Positions 1 through 12,231 of a stretch of 64,000 nt of DNA are shown here, piece after piece. The position numbers and the translations under genes were made by a program. Source of the stretch: Stictocephala bisonia (lineage: Eukaryota; Arthropoda; Insecta; Hemiptera; Membracidae); NCBI GenBank assembly GCA_035578905.1, contig JAQJVL010000002.1:2827229-2891228 (forward strand), in the 5' to 3' direction. The stretch's first letter is position 1. Every line of letters starts with the position of its first letter. The notes under the pieces were generated by a model. That model did no database searches, was not told the DNA's origin, and saw only the letters and a program-made list of their open reading frames with translations.

Positions 1-3000
1 AAGTAGGCCTACTTTGAAATATATTTAGTCAATAGCTTGATGGTGGGATATATATTGTACTTAAGGAAGTCTGAGGATCTTGTATGAAGAACACTGCCTC
101 AAAACACCATTGTACGTATACCATCAATCATACCAGTGGTCTTGATCGGAGGGTTCCAGCTTGTAGTTCCAGCTAGTAGCAAGACGGCGTCTAGAAACTA
201 CAAGCCGCGGTTGTTCCTCGGACGGGTGACTAGTTAGGGATGCCGTGTCCTTGCGTGCAGTCCTTTTGCCCAGTAACTGGTGGTTCGGAAGTTGGATCCC
301 AGGTTAAATGTATGAGAGGGCATCTTAGACTTAGTTTCACCTGGTAAAATAAGACACTTTATAACCTTAACCAATTAACCTTTAAATAACCTTAAACCCC
401 TCACCATCCCAATAGAATCACAGGACTCCCTTTAAAATACTGCAAGTACCTTAAGAATGCCTGGTCACCACGATACTTACGGTAACAATTCCTGAAAACT
501 TTAACCAATTTATGGACAATCTAATCATATATTAAACATGTTGCAATTAATAGAAATACTGATTTGAGTGATAAATAGATATTGCTATAATTTAGATAGT
601 ATTTTTAATGCTAATGATTAATCTTACAGCTATTTGAAAATCAAGTTTCAGGGAAAGTTTGAAAATCAAGTTAATTTTAAGGATTGAGTTACTAAGTACG
701 AGGATAGTCACCTTGAACAGGTTCTTGGAAAGTGAAGAGTCCTTGAATATAAGAGGGTTTTCCTCTTATGAGGAGGCCAAGTAGGTTAGGAAGCTCTTAA
801 GGGAGTAGAAGTATCAATATTATAATTAATCTCGCATCAACGTTGAAGGGCCTCTGCCCTCTTTTATATTAATGTTTGTCTTAATATTTACATTTTATAA
901 ACCTTAATGCTTTAAGAATGAGATTCAGTTAATGCAGTTAATGAACTAAACCGAGTTTGAAACGAGTTTAGTTGGTTAGTATATGTCGACTATCTGAACG
1001 TGTGATGTTAATTTACTTAAACTTGACTTAAAATTACATTACAAACGTGCTTCGACATACAATACGTGAGTACACTAGGACAAATATAAAATGTAAAAAA
1101 TCAACACTTTATTGTAGCCAGGTGAGACATAAAAAATTGTTACGTAATTCCTGTTCATGCTCCTTATAAGGGTGCTTGTTGGGAACCAAACTTACTATTC
1201 GTTCTGCAGAGGTGCTACACTTAACAAAACAAACCAATCTTTGCATTTGGTGTTAGATAACAAAATGTTAAATGCTCTATCTAAAAAAAAGAGGGAATAT
1301 ATTTACCAACATTTTATTTTATTTATTTTTTTTTTACAAAGAACATCCTTAAGTTACTAGATGGCTTTAACTTTAGAACAGTTATTTATGGTTGGAAAAC
1401 GACATCCAGTTACTGCCAAGACACCAAGTCAGCCTAAAGATAGTGAATGCTCTTAAAGGATATTGCAGCATTGGATAAACTTGTACAGTTGTAAACAATA
1501 CACATCTAGGAATAATTGTGGCTCTACCAAATTATTTTCACTAGTAAGAGAAAGTTAATATAATCAAAGACATTACTATTTAGCCCCTCTAACATCTCTA
1601 ACACGTATATAGTAAAAAAGGGGGGAAAATATATAACTTTTCGAATGGTATAAAACTCCTGTCTCCCTCAGATGTTATTTATGTTATTATTATCACCAAT
1701 ATTCCAACTACAATTGGGCCGGACAGATCGTGAACTTTGTGTTGTATTTAGAGAATATAGGGTTTCAGCAGCAGAGGGGAACGTTCCACCAATCCATCGC
1801 CGAACATCCGAGTGTGACAAACTTCCGCCTCAAATCTGTGGGTTGTGTTCAACTTCCGTGACAGTGTTTGGTTGTAAAAATAATGACAACAAAGTTTTCT
1901 TATTATAACGGACTGTTTCCATTTTATTGATTGTGTTATAGTTATTTTTAATTGTTATTTGAACACAAAAGAACTATCTGACTTAATCGTTCTTTGTTAA
2001 TCTAACCGATCAATGGTCAGTGCTACTAATGACGTAATGGATGAGGCTTGCTTTTATGCCACCAGTACCCGACCTACCATATACCTTGTTTCCATAACAA
2101 TTTGTAAATTGAATGACACAGTGAGTGAACAGTGGTTCTCTATCTCACCTCCATCACTCAGTGCATTTCTCTTCAGTAAGTCACAATAACAGTGGCCCAC
2201 ATGTAAAACTAGATATCTCAGAGTGATTAAAACCATATTGGTAAAAAAACTGTAACTAAACATAGTTATCAACAAAGGTTGACTATCTGAAAGTCAATTC
2301 TTCTTGGAATATATTCTGAGTTATTTGATTTCGTTTGAAATGTAGAATGCGTTACTAAGTACCACTGGAATATTTATATCTGTTGTAACGTTGTTTTTAT
2401 TTCTGTACACTAGAATCGTAGGGAATTTCTAACAAATTAACAATAATAATAATAATAATAATTCTAACGTTAACAAATAGCTTTTAAAGGACGTTGGAAT
2501 TTAATCGGCTGGTCATTGCTCTTACGACAAATCAGCTCTTCAAAAGGTCTTTATCCAATGTTAGTTAATTATTTAGATACAGAACGGAATGTAAAATCAG
2601 CTAATGTTACCTTCCTACGTACTTCCTATGTAACCTATGTAACCACAGATGACAATCTCTAGTTACTTACGCCTTCGCCAACACCGTCAGTTAATGTCAA
2701 GGCTACAGAATTTAAGTACCTATGTGTGAAGTCTGAGGTTACACGTGTCATCGTTTATTGCAGTATAAATATAAACATGGTATTACATTTCAATATCACT
2801 TGATAACAAAATTGATTTGTAATGACATTTGTTTTACTTACCTAAATTTAAACGTAAAAGTGAACTTCACACTACACAAAATTATAATATTATATGTACA
2901 AATATTATACTTATATTGTATCTATATCTTATTGAAATAGTTATTGTAGTAATCACATTGTAATTAATTTGGGTTATTGAAATTATTTTGTATTATACTT

Positions 3001-3337
3001 CTACCAATACGTAATGTGCTTATTAAGAAACTAAATGTAAATAAGAATTTTAAAGAAATGTTGAGTCGAACATTACCAATTTTTAAGAAGACGTCTAGTT
3101 AGAAGATTAGTTCAAGAAGTCAACTATAGAAGTTTTTTTCTATGTTCACTGGAACAGAAGACTTGAGAAAGTAAATATTTTAAAAATTTTCTATTTTTAT
3201 CGGTAAAAATTCACAATTAATAAAGAAAATTGTTTCAACCAGTTGTAGTAATAGTGAAAATTACCACCATAACAGTATTTTTCATACTAAATATTAAAGA
3301 GAAAACTAATTTTTGAAAAACTTTCTTTCACAGCATC
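1..3337. other. Non-coding sequence, no recognised gene
   Basis: AT-rich sequence with only short open frames and no domain I recognise. It contains a small (AAT)n microsatellite at about 2440-2462. The stretch around 1710-1860 is less AT-rich and has an open frame of 78 codons (1672-1908), but it shows no known motif and no convincing splice sites. I see no repeat shared with the rest of the window. Confidence 0.6.
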
Positions 3338-3351
3338 AATTATTATTGTTA

Positions 3352-4766
3352 GATTAGATTGAAAGGGGATGTACAGTTGGTCCAGCCAACCCTTGCAACG
3401 AAGCCTGAGGCTTTTTGTGCCAATCCCGGTGCCTAATCGTCGTAAAGCTGGCAATCCTTGACCAGGTCAAGGAGCTTCTTCACTAGATTAGTAATTTCCG
3501 ACTGTCCCAGAGGTGAGCCTTCAAAAAGTACTCTTCTCCTGGCACCAAGAGCCTCACACTCCAGGACAATGTGTTCTGCCGACTCTTCGTCCTCCCCACA
3601 GAGGCGACAGATGGGATCCTCCGTAAAGAGTCCCACTGTTCTTAGATGCCTCCGGAATTTGCCGTGACCGGTGATGAGTTCCACCACCAGCTTGACGTAC
3701 AATTTACTCAACCCAAGAAGTGACTTTGTAAACTTCTGGGAAGGATTTCTGACAAGAACCTTGCCGAGTCTTTGCCCTGGGAACCGCCGCCATCTTTCCA
3801 GATGTCTGGCGCTGACCCAGTTTTTGATTACTGTTTTGACAGCTGCAGCCAAAACGCCGCAGGCCGGCTCAGGACCAATGAAGGGCTTGATAGCACCTTC
3901 CCTAGCCAAGGCATCGGCCTGCTTGTTGCCTTCTAATCCCCTATGTCCTGGGATCCATTCCAGCAAGACCTGATTTCTTGAGCCCAGGATGCTGAGGGAC
4001 TCCACACATTCCCAGACTAGACCAGACGAAACCTTCCAGGAGTCAAGAGCCCCTAAGGCCGCCTGACTGTCTGAGAGGATGTGGATATGTTTCCCGCAAA
4101 CCCCTCTCATGGTTTGCACTGAACGTATGGCGACTTCAGCTTGGAAAACGGTGCCATACGCTCCCAGGCTCACGCTAGCGTTGGTCCTAGGGTCGCCAGT
4201 ATAGACACCAAATCCAGCTCTATTGCCCATTCTTGACCCGTCTGTGAACCATACAATTCGGTCGTGAGAAGAAACCGGGCTACTAATAGCGTCCCAGTAC
4301 TCCCTCGACCTGAAATCCACAGTATGGGGTCTGGTGAAAAGATACTTAGTCCCAATGAAGTCAAACTTCATTGAGAGTACCTCATCGTTTACTAGATTGA
4401 CCACTGAGGAGTGACCTGTACAGGACCCCCTCCAGTGGTCAGTCAGTTGAAGCCTGTAAGCCGCCGCCCGAGCCTCCCCAATAATGAAGAGATCAAGGGG
4501 CGGCTGGTTAAGAAGAACCTCCAGTGCAATTGAAGGGGTCGCCTAAAGGCCCCTGTCATGCACATGCAGGCAAGCCTTTATTGGCTTGAGGCCTACCCCG
4601 GACAGGGTGCGGCACGAGAGAGTGGATGTTTGGTAGGATAAGGAATTAATGGGATAGGAGTGCTCTCAATATCGGGATCACACTGAGAGCTGTGGGAAGG
4701 TACCCTCCTTTCTCATCGGTTATGGGAAAGATGAGACCCCGGGCTTGGGACCGGTGCAGCGGAGTT
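3352..4766 (-). mobile_element. Non-LTR retroelement copy with target site duplication
   Basis: A 1.4-kb insertion on the minus strand bounded by an identical 14-bp direct repeat, AATTATTATTGTTA, at 3338-3351 and 4767-4780. This is the target site duplication expected from target-primed reverse transcription. The element's 5' end lies at 4766 and its 3' end at 3352, which finishes in two AATCT units rather than poly(A). It carries the tail of ORF2 (RNase H plus a zinc-knuckle region). The 5' 170 bases or so (about 4600-4766, with CCGGTCCCAAGCCCGGGG) do not look like reverse transcriptase coding and resemble a 5' untranslated head. Most of ORF1 and the endonuclease/RT core is missing, so this looks like an internally deleted copy rather than a simple 5' truncation. 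Jockey, R1 or LOA-type clade is likely; the exact clade is uncertain. Confidence 0.8.
3433..4545 (-). pseudogene. RNase H domain and C-terminal CCHC region of a non-LTR retrotransposon ORF2
   Basis: An open frame of about 370 codons with no start of its own. It begins in the linker after the reverse transcriptase (SIALEVLLNQPPLDLFIIGE, then ARAAAYRL), which is characteristic of Jockey/R1-like elements. RNase H follows, with its acidic residues visible in order: WFTDGSR, FQAEVA, ILSDSQAA and GNKQADALA. Such a domain removes the RNA strand of the RNA:DNA hybrid during retrotransposition. After it come GHGKFRRHLRTVG and CRLCGEDEESAEHIVLEC, a C-terminal zinc-binding region usual for these proteins. 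Upstream, RLACMCMTGAFR is found in another frame, so a one-base deletion near 4545 and a stop near 4587 break the link to the RT domain. The domain itself is intact, but the element is dead. Confidence 0.88.
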
Positions 4767-4780
4767 AATTATTATTGTTA

Positions 4781-5886
4781 ATTTTGATTGATGAGTATTC
4801 ATCTATCTTCTGTATGACACTTATTTAGAATCACATAGAATAATCAAACAGAGGTTACATGCAGTAGTGCGAGTTAAAATAATTAGTGTGAATTAGTTAT
4901 TTCTCCAGTTTGCTATGCGTTGGAGAGGTCAGCACCTTGTCAGCCCCTACCTTATCCCCCCAAATCCACAAGGATAAGCCTAGTAATCCTACAGACGTAG
5001 AAACTTCTACAGATGTATAAATATGTACATTAGTTGTAATCTCTATATAATGGCCACTGAGACGTTTACTGTAGGCATAAGAAAGCGACCTCTGTTTCTT
5101 TTTTACTCTGTGGTAATTCATTCAGTATTTAACTATAAATAAAACCTTATTCTTTCCACATGCTTCATACGATTTAATCCGTTTTTTTAATATCCTTATC
5201 GCATAAGTTTATGAATAAAATTGTATATAAATATAATATTCCTGATTATATGCAACGCATCTAATAAATTATTCATGGGACTGTTTTACGTATAAGGGTG
5301 ATGGAAGTGTTTTGTAAAAAACAAAAATAAACAAACAAAATTTAAAATAGGCTTTCTCTCTAGCTGGGTAAGGTCCTAAAAATTGGACGTATTTGGGGAG
5401 AAAGATATCTAAATGAATATTTAGATGAAGTATTACTTTATCTTTTTAAATTAATAAATACGGAGCCTGAGTAACTTTAATGTGTATAAACTATTGTTAG
5501 CTTATAATTGAAAATATAAAGTGGTCAAAGAAACAGAATATTTACTAAAAATATATTGAAAAGGAAGCAGTAACGAAACCAGGAGAAATAATATTGTTTG
5601 TAGGGTTTTACGAGTTTAAAACGACATTCTTGTTCTTATAATTTAGTGCCATAGAACAAAGATTAAGGAACAAAGAGCACAAAGGCAGAGGCGATATGGG
5701 TCTACACACAATGAAAACCCTCACCCCCACCACACCATTTGTTACCCCCTCTCGTTGTAGACGCAAACCAAACGTCTAATGTGGGTTTTATTGTACTGTA
5801 ATCAATCTCACTATCGGCAGGGCTTACTAATTAACTTGATATTACAATAATTCTATCGTGGAATGTTCTGAAGTAATTAAAAAGTT
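4781..5886. other. Non-coding AT-rich sequence
   Basis: No gene, inverted-end element or tandem array recognised. Short open frames are uninformative. Confidence 0.6.
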
Positions 5887-6174
5887 GGACATTTTCCGTT
5901 AATTCATTACTACTACATTTTCAGTTACTTCACTACCATTACTTTTTTATCGTAATTATGGTTAGGTTATTTGGCTACTAAAGTTGATCACAATCTGGTA
6001 AATCCAACGACTGACTTACAGCCGAATGCGCTCTCCGTGTGTAAATTCTTGCAAAGCCATCGATATCGGATTCCTAGCTAAAAAGTGATACCACAGAGGA
6101 CGTAAAAATGTTGGGGAATGGTTTTTAGAGAAATATAATATTTATTAAATGGTAGTGAATAACGGAAAAGATCC
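5887..6174. mobile_element. Miniature inverted-repeat element, AACGGAAAA family, copy 1
   Basis: The left end reads GGACATTTTCCGTTAATTCA and the right end is its imperfect inverse, GTGAATAACGGAAAAGATCC. The 250-base interior contains TTGATCACAA, CGATATCGGATT and ATTTTTGGGG-like blocks that are also found at 21697-22000 and in part at 28275-28430, so the three are one family. There is no coding capacity. Transposition would need a transposase encoded elsewhere. Superfamily unknown. Confidence 0.75.
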
Positions 6175-7255
6175 AACCAGTTTTACATAAAATAGGTCCC
6201 AGATTGTACATAAGACATCAAATTAATATATCGTTTAAAGTTATGAACAATGAATTAAACAATTGTTTTTATAACAAATAACAAGGTAATTATAAGAGAT
6301 TTCTTTTATACTAAACCATTTTTATATAAAAATGATTAGGACTTATTATTGTTATAAGTTTTTTTTTAGTTTCAATATAAAAATATAGTGTATCAAGACC
6401 TGAAGTAAATAATTGAATTAATCATTTAATTTTAAAAATGCAAATAGGAAGAGATGAATAAAATTAGTAGTGTAATATAGTTAAAAAATTACGTAAACTG
6501 GTGAAAGGGAAGATAGAAATTATAATTAATTAGTGAAAATAAAATAATTAGTAAAAGTGTACGTTTAAAAAATATATATTTTGAAGATGTCATTTTAAAT
6601 ATACATCAGAAGAGAACAAAGAAAAAATATATTAAAGAAATTACGAATATACGTCATCTTGCATACCCTGCCACCAATTACTCCTTGTGGTGCGCAGACA
6701 TCTGTCTGCGAGGCCAAAAGTATATTTGCGAGTGCAAATAATCAGCACCGTTGCTGAGTAGAAACTGTATTACGTAATATAATCACATTACGGTGCATTT
6801 CACTGCATTATAAGGCACGTTGTTTTCAAAAATAGTTAAATTTCAAAAATGTTTCATTAGTTCAACTGATATTATTCCTATAAAATTAACTTTTAGATTT
6901 TCTCGCAGTACTGATTAACATGTAATACGGCAAGTACTATCTTTTCAAGAAATTAACACTGCAGATTTGTTTGTTTAGGATCAAGTGTGTCTTTGGCTAA
7001 ACTTGCGGTTGCGCTCAACAAACCTCGAGGCATCGAGTCTGTTAACTTTAAGGTTGAATTTTGAGAAGCGGTTCATTTTTAAAAGATCTATGAGTTTTTG
7101 TGGTGCTACCTGTATTTAATCAAGTAAGTTTATTGATATAAAACATACCCCATATTCAAGGTACAAGCATTATTAACCATCGAAACATCTAACATCGTTG
7201 TTACATAAATGCAATACTATTATTAACAGTTTTAAAAAATGAATTAAAAAAAGTA
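6175..7255. other. Non-coding sequence with one short palindrome
   Basis: No gene seen. At 6693-6710 there is a perfect small hairpin, CGCAGACA-TC-TGTCTGCG. The surroundings (6660-6740) are locally GC-richer and end in a run of ordinary AT-rich sequence. Confidence 0.5.
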
Positions 7256-7651
7256 GGACCATTTCGTTAATTCACTACCACTACTTTTTAGGTTATGTTA
7301 GGTTTGGTTGTTATGTTATGTTTAGTTAGGTAATTTCTAGAATCTACAGCTTCCGGTGACATCCGCGTCAAGGAACTATCAACAATATTTACAAGGTACT
7401 ATCTACAATATTTACATGGTCATCTTGTAAATATTGTAGATAGTACCTTGACGCGGTTGTCACCGGAAACTGTAGATTCTAGTTATGACACCGGCCGCTT
7501 AAGCCTAAGTTCTAAGATTGGTTAGGTTATGTTAGGTTTGATTAGGTTATGTTAGGTTTATTTAGGTTAGGTTAGGTTTGGTTAGTTTATGTAATGTTAT
7601 GTTAGGTTAACCTAAGTTGTGGTTATGGTAGTGATTTAACGGAAAATATCC
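7256..7651. mobile_element. Miniature element of the AACGGAAAA family with TTAGG-like interior and a nested hairpin
   Basis: The left end is GGACCATTTCGTTAATTCAC and the right end GTGATTTAACGGAAAATATC, inverse to each other. The interior is made of repeated GGTTATGTTAGGTTTGGTTA-type sequence, resembling degenerate arthropod telomere repeat but confined to this element and its relatives at 8300-8483 and 29672-29870. A separate long hairpin at 7346-7482 interrupts it. There is no open frame of note. Confidence 0.75.
7346..7482. repeat. Long hairpin inside the miniature element
   Basis: The arm TAGAATCTACAGCTTCCGG... returns as its reverse complement ending in ACTGTAGATTCTA, about 57 paired bases with two mismatches. 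The spacer at the tip is only about nine bases. The left arm carries an extra 23-base near-duplicate (AACTATCAACAATATTTACA next to TACTATCTACAATATTTACA) that is absent from the right arm. This may be a foldback element inserted into the host element. A transcript across it would form a long double-stranded stem. Confidence 0.85.
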
Positions 7652-7820
7652 AAAATATATTTAACAGCAACAATATGTCTATAAAATAATTACTTATCAA
7701 TCTGATGAATATGGAGATTCTGCAAGCCATTAAGTTTACAATTAAAATTAAATTATAGGTATATTGTTTGCATTTAATTGTTATCAAGAGATGAAAAGCA
7801 TAGCAGTACAATGCCATATT

Positions 7821-7966
7821 TAGCGGTGGCTCGGTGGTTAAGGCTTCGGACTACCAAATCAACTGAGCTAAGGTTGGTATTTCACTCGTCAAATAAAGTT
7901 CACGTACAAGCCTGCAGGTCCAAGTTAACTGGCAAGAGAAGTTTATTTTTAATAATAAAGGACTAA
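7821..7966 (+). mobile_element. tRNA-derived SINE, family 1, copy a
   Basis: The head GGTGGCTCGGTGGTTAAGGC matches a Pol III A box. The body and tail, TTCACTCGTCAAATAAAGTT then CACGTACAAGCCTGCAGGTC, are shared with copies at 28501-28650, 29225-29372 (minus) and 49012-49155. The B box of this copy is eroded. It is non-autonomous and depends on LINE machinery. Confidence 0.8.
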
Positions 7967-8299
7967 AATAGGGAAGGTTTTTACTTATGAAATGAAATAA
8001 AAAATGTCTTTATTAAGGGGCGTAGGTAGGACTGTAAAGTCCTCTCTAACAATTAACCCCAATAATAATCAATAATATATTATACTCCTTATGTTATGTT
8101 ATATTCAAATTAAAATTTAAAATTAGGTTCACAAAGATAACATTAAGTGTACAATTTTTTCTACGGTCTAGCAAAATAAAGGCATTGAAAAATTATTCTC
8201 GCCAACAAAGAGGCCAGTTGCCAGACTACCCAATTAACCTGATATTACCTGATTACATTTGCATGTATCGGGTTGAATGTTGTAAAGGTTTACTTCTTC
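7967..8299. repeat. Weak dispersed repeat fragment and AT-rich DNA
   Basis: At about 7995-8065, a TGTCTTTATT ... CCTCTCTAAC ... TTAACC segment resembles pieces at about 23650-23725 and 32275-32420. Identity is low, and no ends can be drawn. The rest is unremarkable. Confidence 0.35.
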
Positions 8300-8483
8300 T
8301 ATGGTTAATTCACTACCATAGCCATAACTTTGGTTAAACCTAACATAACCAAACCAAACATAACATAACCTAACTAAACCTATAATAACCTTACTAATCC
8401 TAGCATAACACAACCAAACCAAACATAATTAAACCTAAGATAACCTAAACAAAGTAGTGGTAGTGAATTAACGGAAATGGTCC
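8300..8483. mobile_element. Miniature element of the AACGGAAAA family, TTAGG-like subtype
   Basis: The ends GGTTAATTCACTACCATAG and GGTAGTGAATTAACGGAAAT are inverse to each other. The interior is a run of CATAACCAAACCTAACATAA-type sequence, the complement of the interior at 7500-7615. There is no coding content. Confidence 0.75.
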
Positions 8484-9070
8484 TTTACTTCTTTCAATGG
8501 AGTGCCTAAATTACAAATCTTAATTGTAAAAAAGCATGATGACTAATGAATAGTTTAACAAACTTGTGGATGTTTTATTTTGAGAAATCACAGTTTGTGT
8601 TATGATTTTATTAGGTATGCTGTTTTTTCTGAAGTATTTGTGTATGAAACAGTAGTTTGAGGATCCAAGGACCTCTAAATACCTTTACGAAGTTCAGAAA
8701 ATCACTAGAAATCGCCCCACTAATGGTAAGACATTTACGCAACAAATGCAACAATCTTTAGAATTTTATTTGGCTGTTGACGATGATAATAATCGGAAAA
8801 ATAACTTCCTAGTTTCATTTTGTACAGAATACAACAGCGATGCCACTTATTTACTTCTAATCTCTCACTCTTTCTCGGTGAGATTTTTAAATAGACTTAG
8901 AAATATTTGTTAGTAGACATAATTAAACTTAATATTTTTTAAATCTGAAAGGCCTTAAATGTCTACAAATAATTGTGTAATTAATAAATATAAATACATA
9001 TGAATGAGATTAACATTTTTCATAACACACCGGGAATACAAAACCGAAATAACAGCAAATTAACATAATA
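8484..9070. other. Non-coding sequence
   Basis: No recognisable gene or repeat. Confidence 0.5.
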
Positions 9071-9645
9071 TGCAGGGTGTCCAAAAAGTCCCGGACCGGT
9101 TAAATATTTTTGAGATAGAGCCAAAACCATTGGTACCAAGTTACTGTACATACAAATCTATTTTAACACATAATCTGTGACCTGCTTAGGGAACGGCTCG
9201 CTAGGAGTCGGAAGAAAATCTTAAATGTAAGCATAGTTCGATTTGCATACTATTTTAATGGTATTAATTAGCAGAACATCATGCTGCAAGTTGGACATCA
9301 AAAGATTAATTCCAAACAAAATGTTGGAAGCACTCTAAAGTTTAAATACTGATCTTATGTGAATGTTCAGGAATGGCTTAATTTTATTGTAACCACATCA
9401 GATGAAGCTACAAAACTTCATACATGATTACTGCACAAAAACACCTACTTTAAGATGTATTCGGTGTCCTGCTATTCTTCCAAAGGAACGGTCCATGAGG
9501 GATCAGTAGAAAAGTTATAATGTAATCATAGATTGATGTGCACATCATTTTAAAGGGCTGGCCAAGCAAAGAAGAATGCACCAAATCGCAATGCAAAAGC
9601 TTAATGCGTTACAAAATGGCGTTGGTTAAAAATCTTTGAACCACC
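9071..9645. repeat. Dispersed repeat with an internal divergent duplication
   Basis: It begins with GCAGGGTGTCCAAAAAGTCC, a terminal motif that recurs inverted at about 40978-40993 (GTGGGACACCCTGTAT). The block at about 9190-9265 (GGGAACGGCTCGCTAGGAG...) is repeated in diverged form at about 9487-9560 (GGAACGGTCCATGAGGGATC...), in the same orientation and some 300 bases apart. The far boundary is uncertain. It has no coding capacity and no family I can name. Confidence 0.5.
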
Positions 9646-11297
9646 TCCATTGTGTGAAAAGAAAGAAAAAAAGAAGTATATATAGACATAACAATTGATA
9701 CCTTAACCGGGTATTATATCAGTGATTACCTTCAATAAAATGTTCTAGAGGTGTGAATTTGTTGAACTAAAAAAATTAGATCTGTCAACCTGAACATTCG
9801 TCTACAGGGATCATCAACAAACGTGGTTGCTTGGTAGCTAGGGACTGAGAAGAGCAATGACAAAGGTCCAAACTCCAACTGAGCTGTTGATAGTTTTTTT
9901 ACTTCTGACAAAGCAAATTATGTAAATTGGCAACCAAACAGACGTTTACACGACTAACTCTATAAAATACCAAAATATTACAATTTTCAAAAATTAAAGT
10001 AAGGAAGATTCGTCACATTCATTTTATTCGACGAAAATATAAAATAATCAGTTAATATATAATTACTGTATAAGATACCCTTGCTGCAGGGAACTGAGTG
10101 TCGTCTACAGAAAAATGAACCGTCAACTCGTCTTGTAAACAAAATTCCCTCTCCTCCATAAAATGCAGACGTCAACCCCTTTGATCTTAAAGCTCTGCAA
10201 TAACCCGATAAAATTTTGTAGCAAGGACAGACCATAAAATATTTACTTCTATTAGAAATAGGCTGTACTACACATATTTTGTCGTGTAGTAGTTTTAAAT
10301 CGCTGAAGTCCAGATCAGAATTGCCTGACTGCGGAGAATTAGTGAGAAGTTCACTGTGATAACTGATGACACATCGAAACAATTTTTGCTGAGCAAAGGT
10401 AAATATTTGGAACAAGGTAAAAAATGTATTAAAGTAATCTCCATAAACATAATTTACCCCATGTCTATTTGCATTGCCCAAGGTCAGTTTGCATCTAGCA
10501 GGAAACGCCTTAGTCTGAAGTTATTTATTTCATAGTTTTTTTTTTGGTAACAAGCTATGCTACATTTTTATATTTTTCTTCTGATACTGTGCAAGTTTAT
10601 CTGCAACCCCAAGCGAGTCTAAGTTATTTTTTGGTCAAAATTTTATATCGATGTTTTTATTTGCTTAGTAATTCTATAAAATTGTAACAGTGTTAAGCTG
10701 ATATAATTTTTATTTTTCTTGCCGTTTTAATAGATCACCAGATAAATATCCTTGAATGAATATAAGAAGAGGGAAAGGAAGGAGCAAGCTGATAGTTGTA
10801 ATTTGACTTTTTGAATTTAAACTAAGTTTGAATTTACAACTAAAATATTATTTGATTTTTCCCACCATGTTCGTATGGAATATTTATAACTATAACTTTT
10901 TAATGTTAAGTTCCATTTTAAAATTGTTTAGTTGCAGAATAATTTTGTTAACCTTTAAAATATTATTATTTCTAAATGTATGCACGCACCAGGTATATAA
11001 CAGAACATATTTATAAGCAAATATATACAAGCGTTCCTTTGACATAAATCCATAGCTAAAGGCATTAGCTATACTAATCAAAACCAATAACGATGAGTCT
11101 CAATTAAGGAAATTTAAGGAAAAATATAAATAAATACACACTTGATGACCTAGGCTGGGAAATGAGCCAAATATTGTAATAAAGCAAGGAAGGAAATCAG
11201 GGCAAACGTGCAAGATGGCCTTATTTCTAAGACATCGATGGCACTAGGTTGATGTGCATTTGGAATAATTAACAAGTTTTACCTGACCTAACCTTAA
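9646..11297. other. Non-coding sequence with an unassigned 164-codon open frame on the minus strand
   Basis: The frame at 9987-10481 (minus) would encode 164 residues, with cysteines clustered near the middle (FMVCPCYKILSGYC) and near the end (FFCRRHSVPCSK). I recognise no family. Base composition is only slightly less AT-rich than its surroundings, and there are no clear flanking splice sites. It is the longest unexplained frame in the window but is probably fortuitous. The rest holds nothing visible. Confidence 0.35.
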
Positions 11298-11725
11298 GAG
11301 TCTGCAGGTGCAGTCGGTGGCAGTCGACCATGTTGGTTTTAATCCCATAATAACAATATTATTTTCGAACCGGACATGCGATCACGCGTACCCAAATTTA
11401 AAGTTATTTGTAAATCGATTTTTCCAAACAAATTGCATTTTATGATGAATGAAATTGTGCGTTGGAATCGCTTAGCAAATTTATAATTATTTTATAGAAA
11501 AAATTAAAAAAATATTTAGTTTGAAGTCTTTATTTTTACTAAATTTTCAAAGCTAGGCGGATGTATTCAAAATATCAAAAGAAAACCCAATGCGAAATAT
11601 GATAACGTTTAAAATGACACCTCATACATAACTTTTGGTCAATAAATAACGAACAAATATGGATTTGCAAATAACATTGATCTTTTGGGATTAAAACCAA
11701 CATGGCCGACAGGGTCTGCAGACTG
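11298..11725. mobile_element. TTAA-flanked miniature DNA transposon, copy 1
   Basis: A 428-bp element lies between two TTAA sites (11294-11297 and 11726-11729). The terminal inverted repeats are about 40 bp. The left begins GAGTCTGCAGG and contains CCATGTTGGTTTTAATCCCA. The right ends TGGGATTAAAACCAACATGG ... GTCTGCAGACTG. The AT-rich interior is collinear with the copy at 38840-39251, including CCCAATGCG and AATGACACCTCAT. It encodes nothing. TTAA duplications occur in piggyBac, Kolobok and Sola3. The ends here start with GAG rather than the CCC usual for piggyBac, so Kolobok or Sola3 fit better. Confidence 0.88.
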
Positions 11726-11729
11726 TTAA

Positions 11730-12231
11730 ATAATGTGTGGGTAGAGGTGATCTATATGATTATGAACTTCGTTGGTAACCAGGCATGAAAAAAATATGAT
11801 TTGTAATTATTATATCTATAAAAATTAAAATTCCTTAAAACATTTTACAAAAAAAAAAAAAACATTTTTCTTAGATAAAAAAAAATATTTACATATCAAG
11901 TCAGAGTACGTTATTAATGACTATTATGAACAGCGGTTTCGTTATATTTAAACAATATTAATATAATTTATGTATATGTAAGTAAGATATCACTCACTGA
12001 CTGAATGAAGCTGGTTATAAAAACAAAATGAAGTTATCTTATATTTTTTATATAATAAGATAATATAATTATAATATAAGATAAATATGTTTATTAGCAC
12101 ACTTTGGCTTTGTATACAATTAAAGCATTTATTTTATTAATTATTAAGACGCCAATCAACAATATGTTGGGGGAGTATGAATTTTGTTCGAGGATGATGA
12201 GCGAATGTATGAACAGTAACCACTTTTTGTA
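11730..12231. other. AT-rich non-coding sequence
   Basis: Very AT-rich, with A-runs at about 11850-11885 and TATAAGATAA-type simple sequence at about 12038-12085. No gene seen. Confidence 0.5.

Noticed and set aside
3458..3973. Plus-strand open frames of 69 and 100 codons
   Set aside because: They are antisense to the well-supported RNase H region.
7500..7615. Interstitial telomere made of TTAGG repeats
   Set aside because: The GGTTAGGTTATGTTAGG sequence is irregular, lies inside a miniature element with inverted ends, and recurs in its relatives.
9987..10481. Small cysteine-containing protein on the minus strand
   Set aside because: No family resemblance, no splice or promoter context, and composition close to that of the background.
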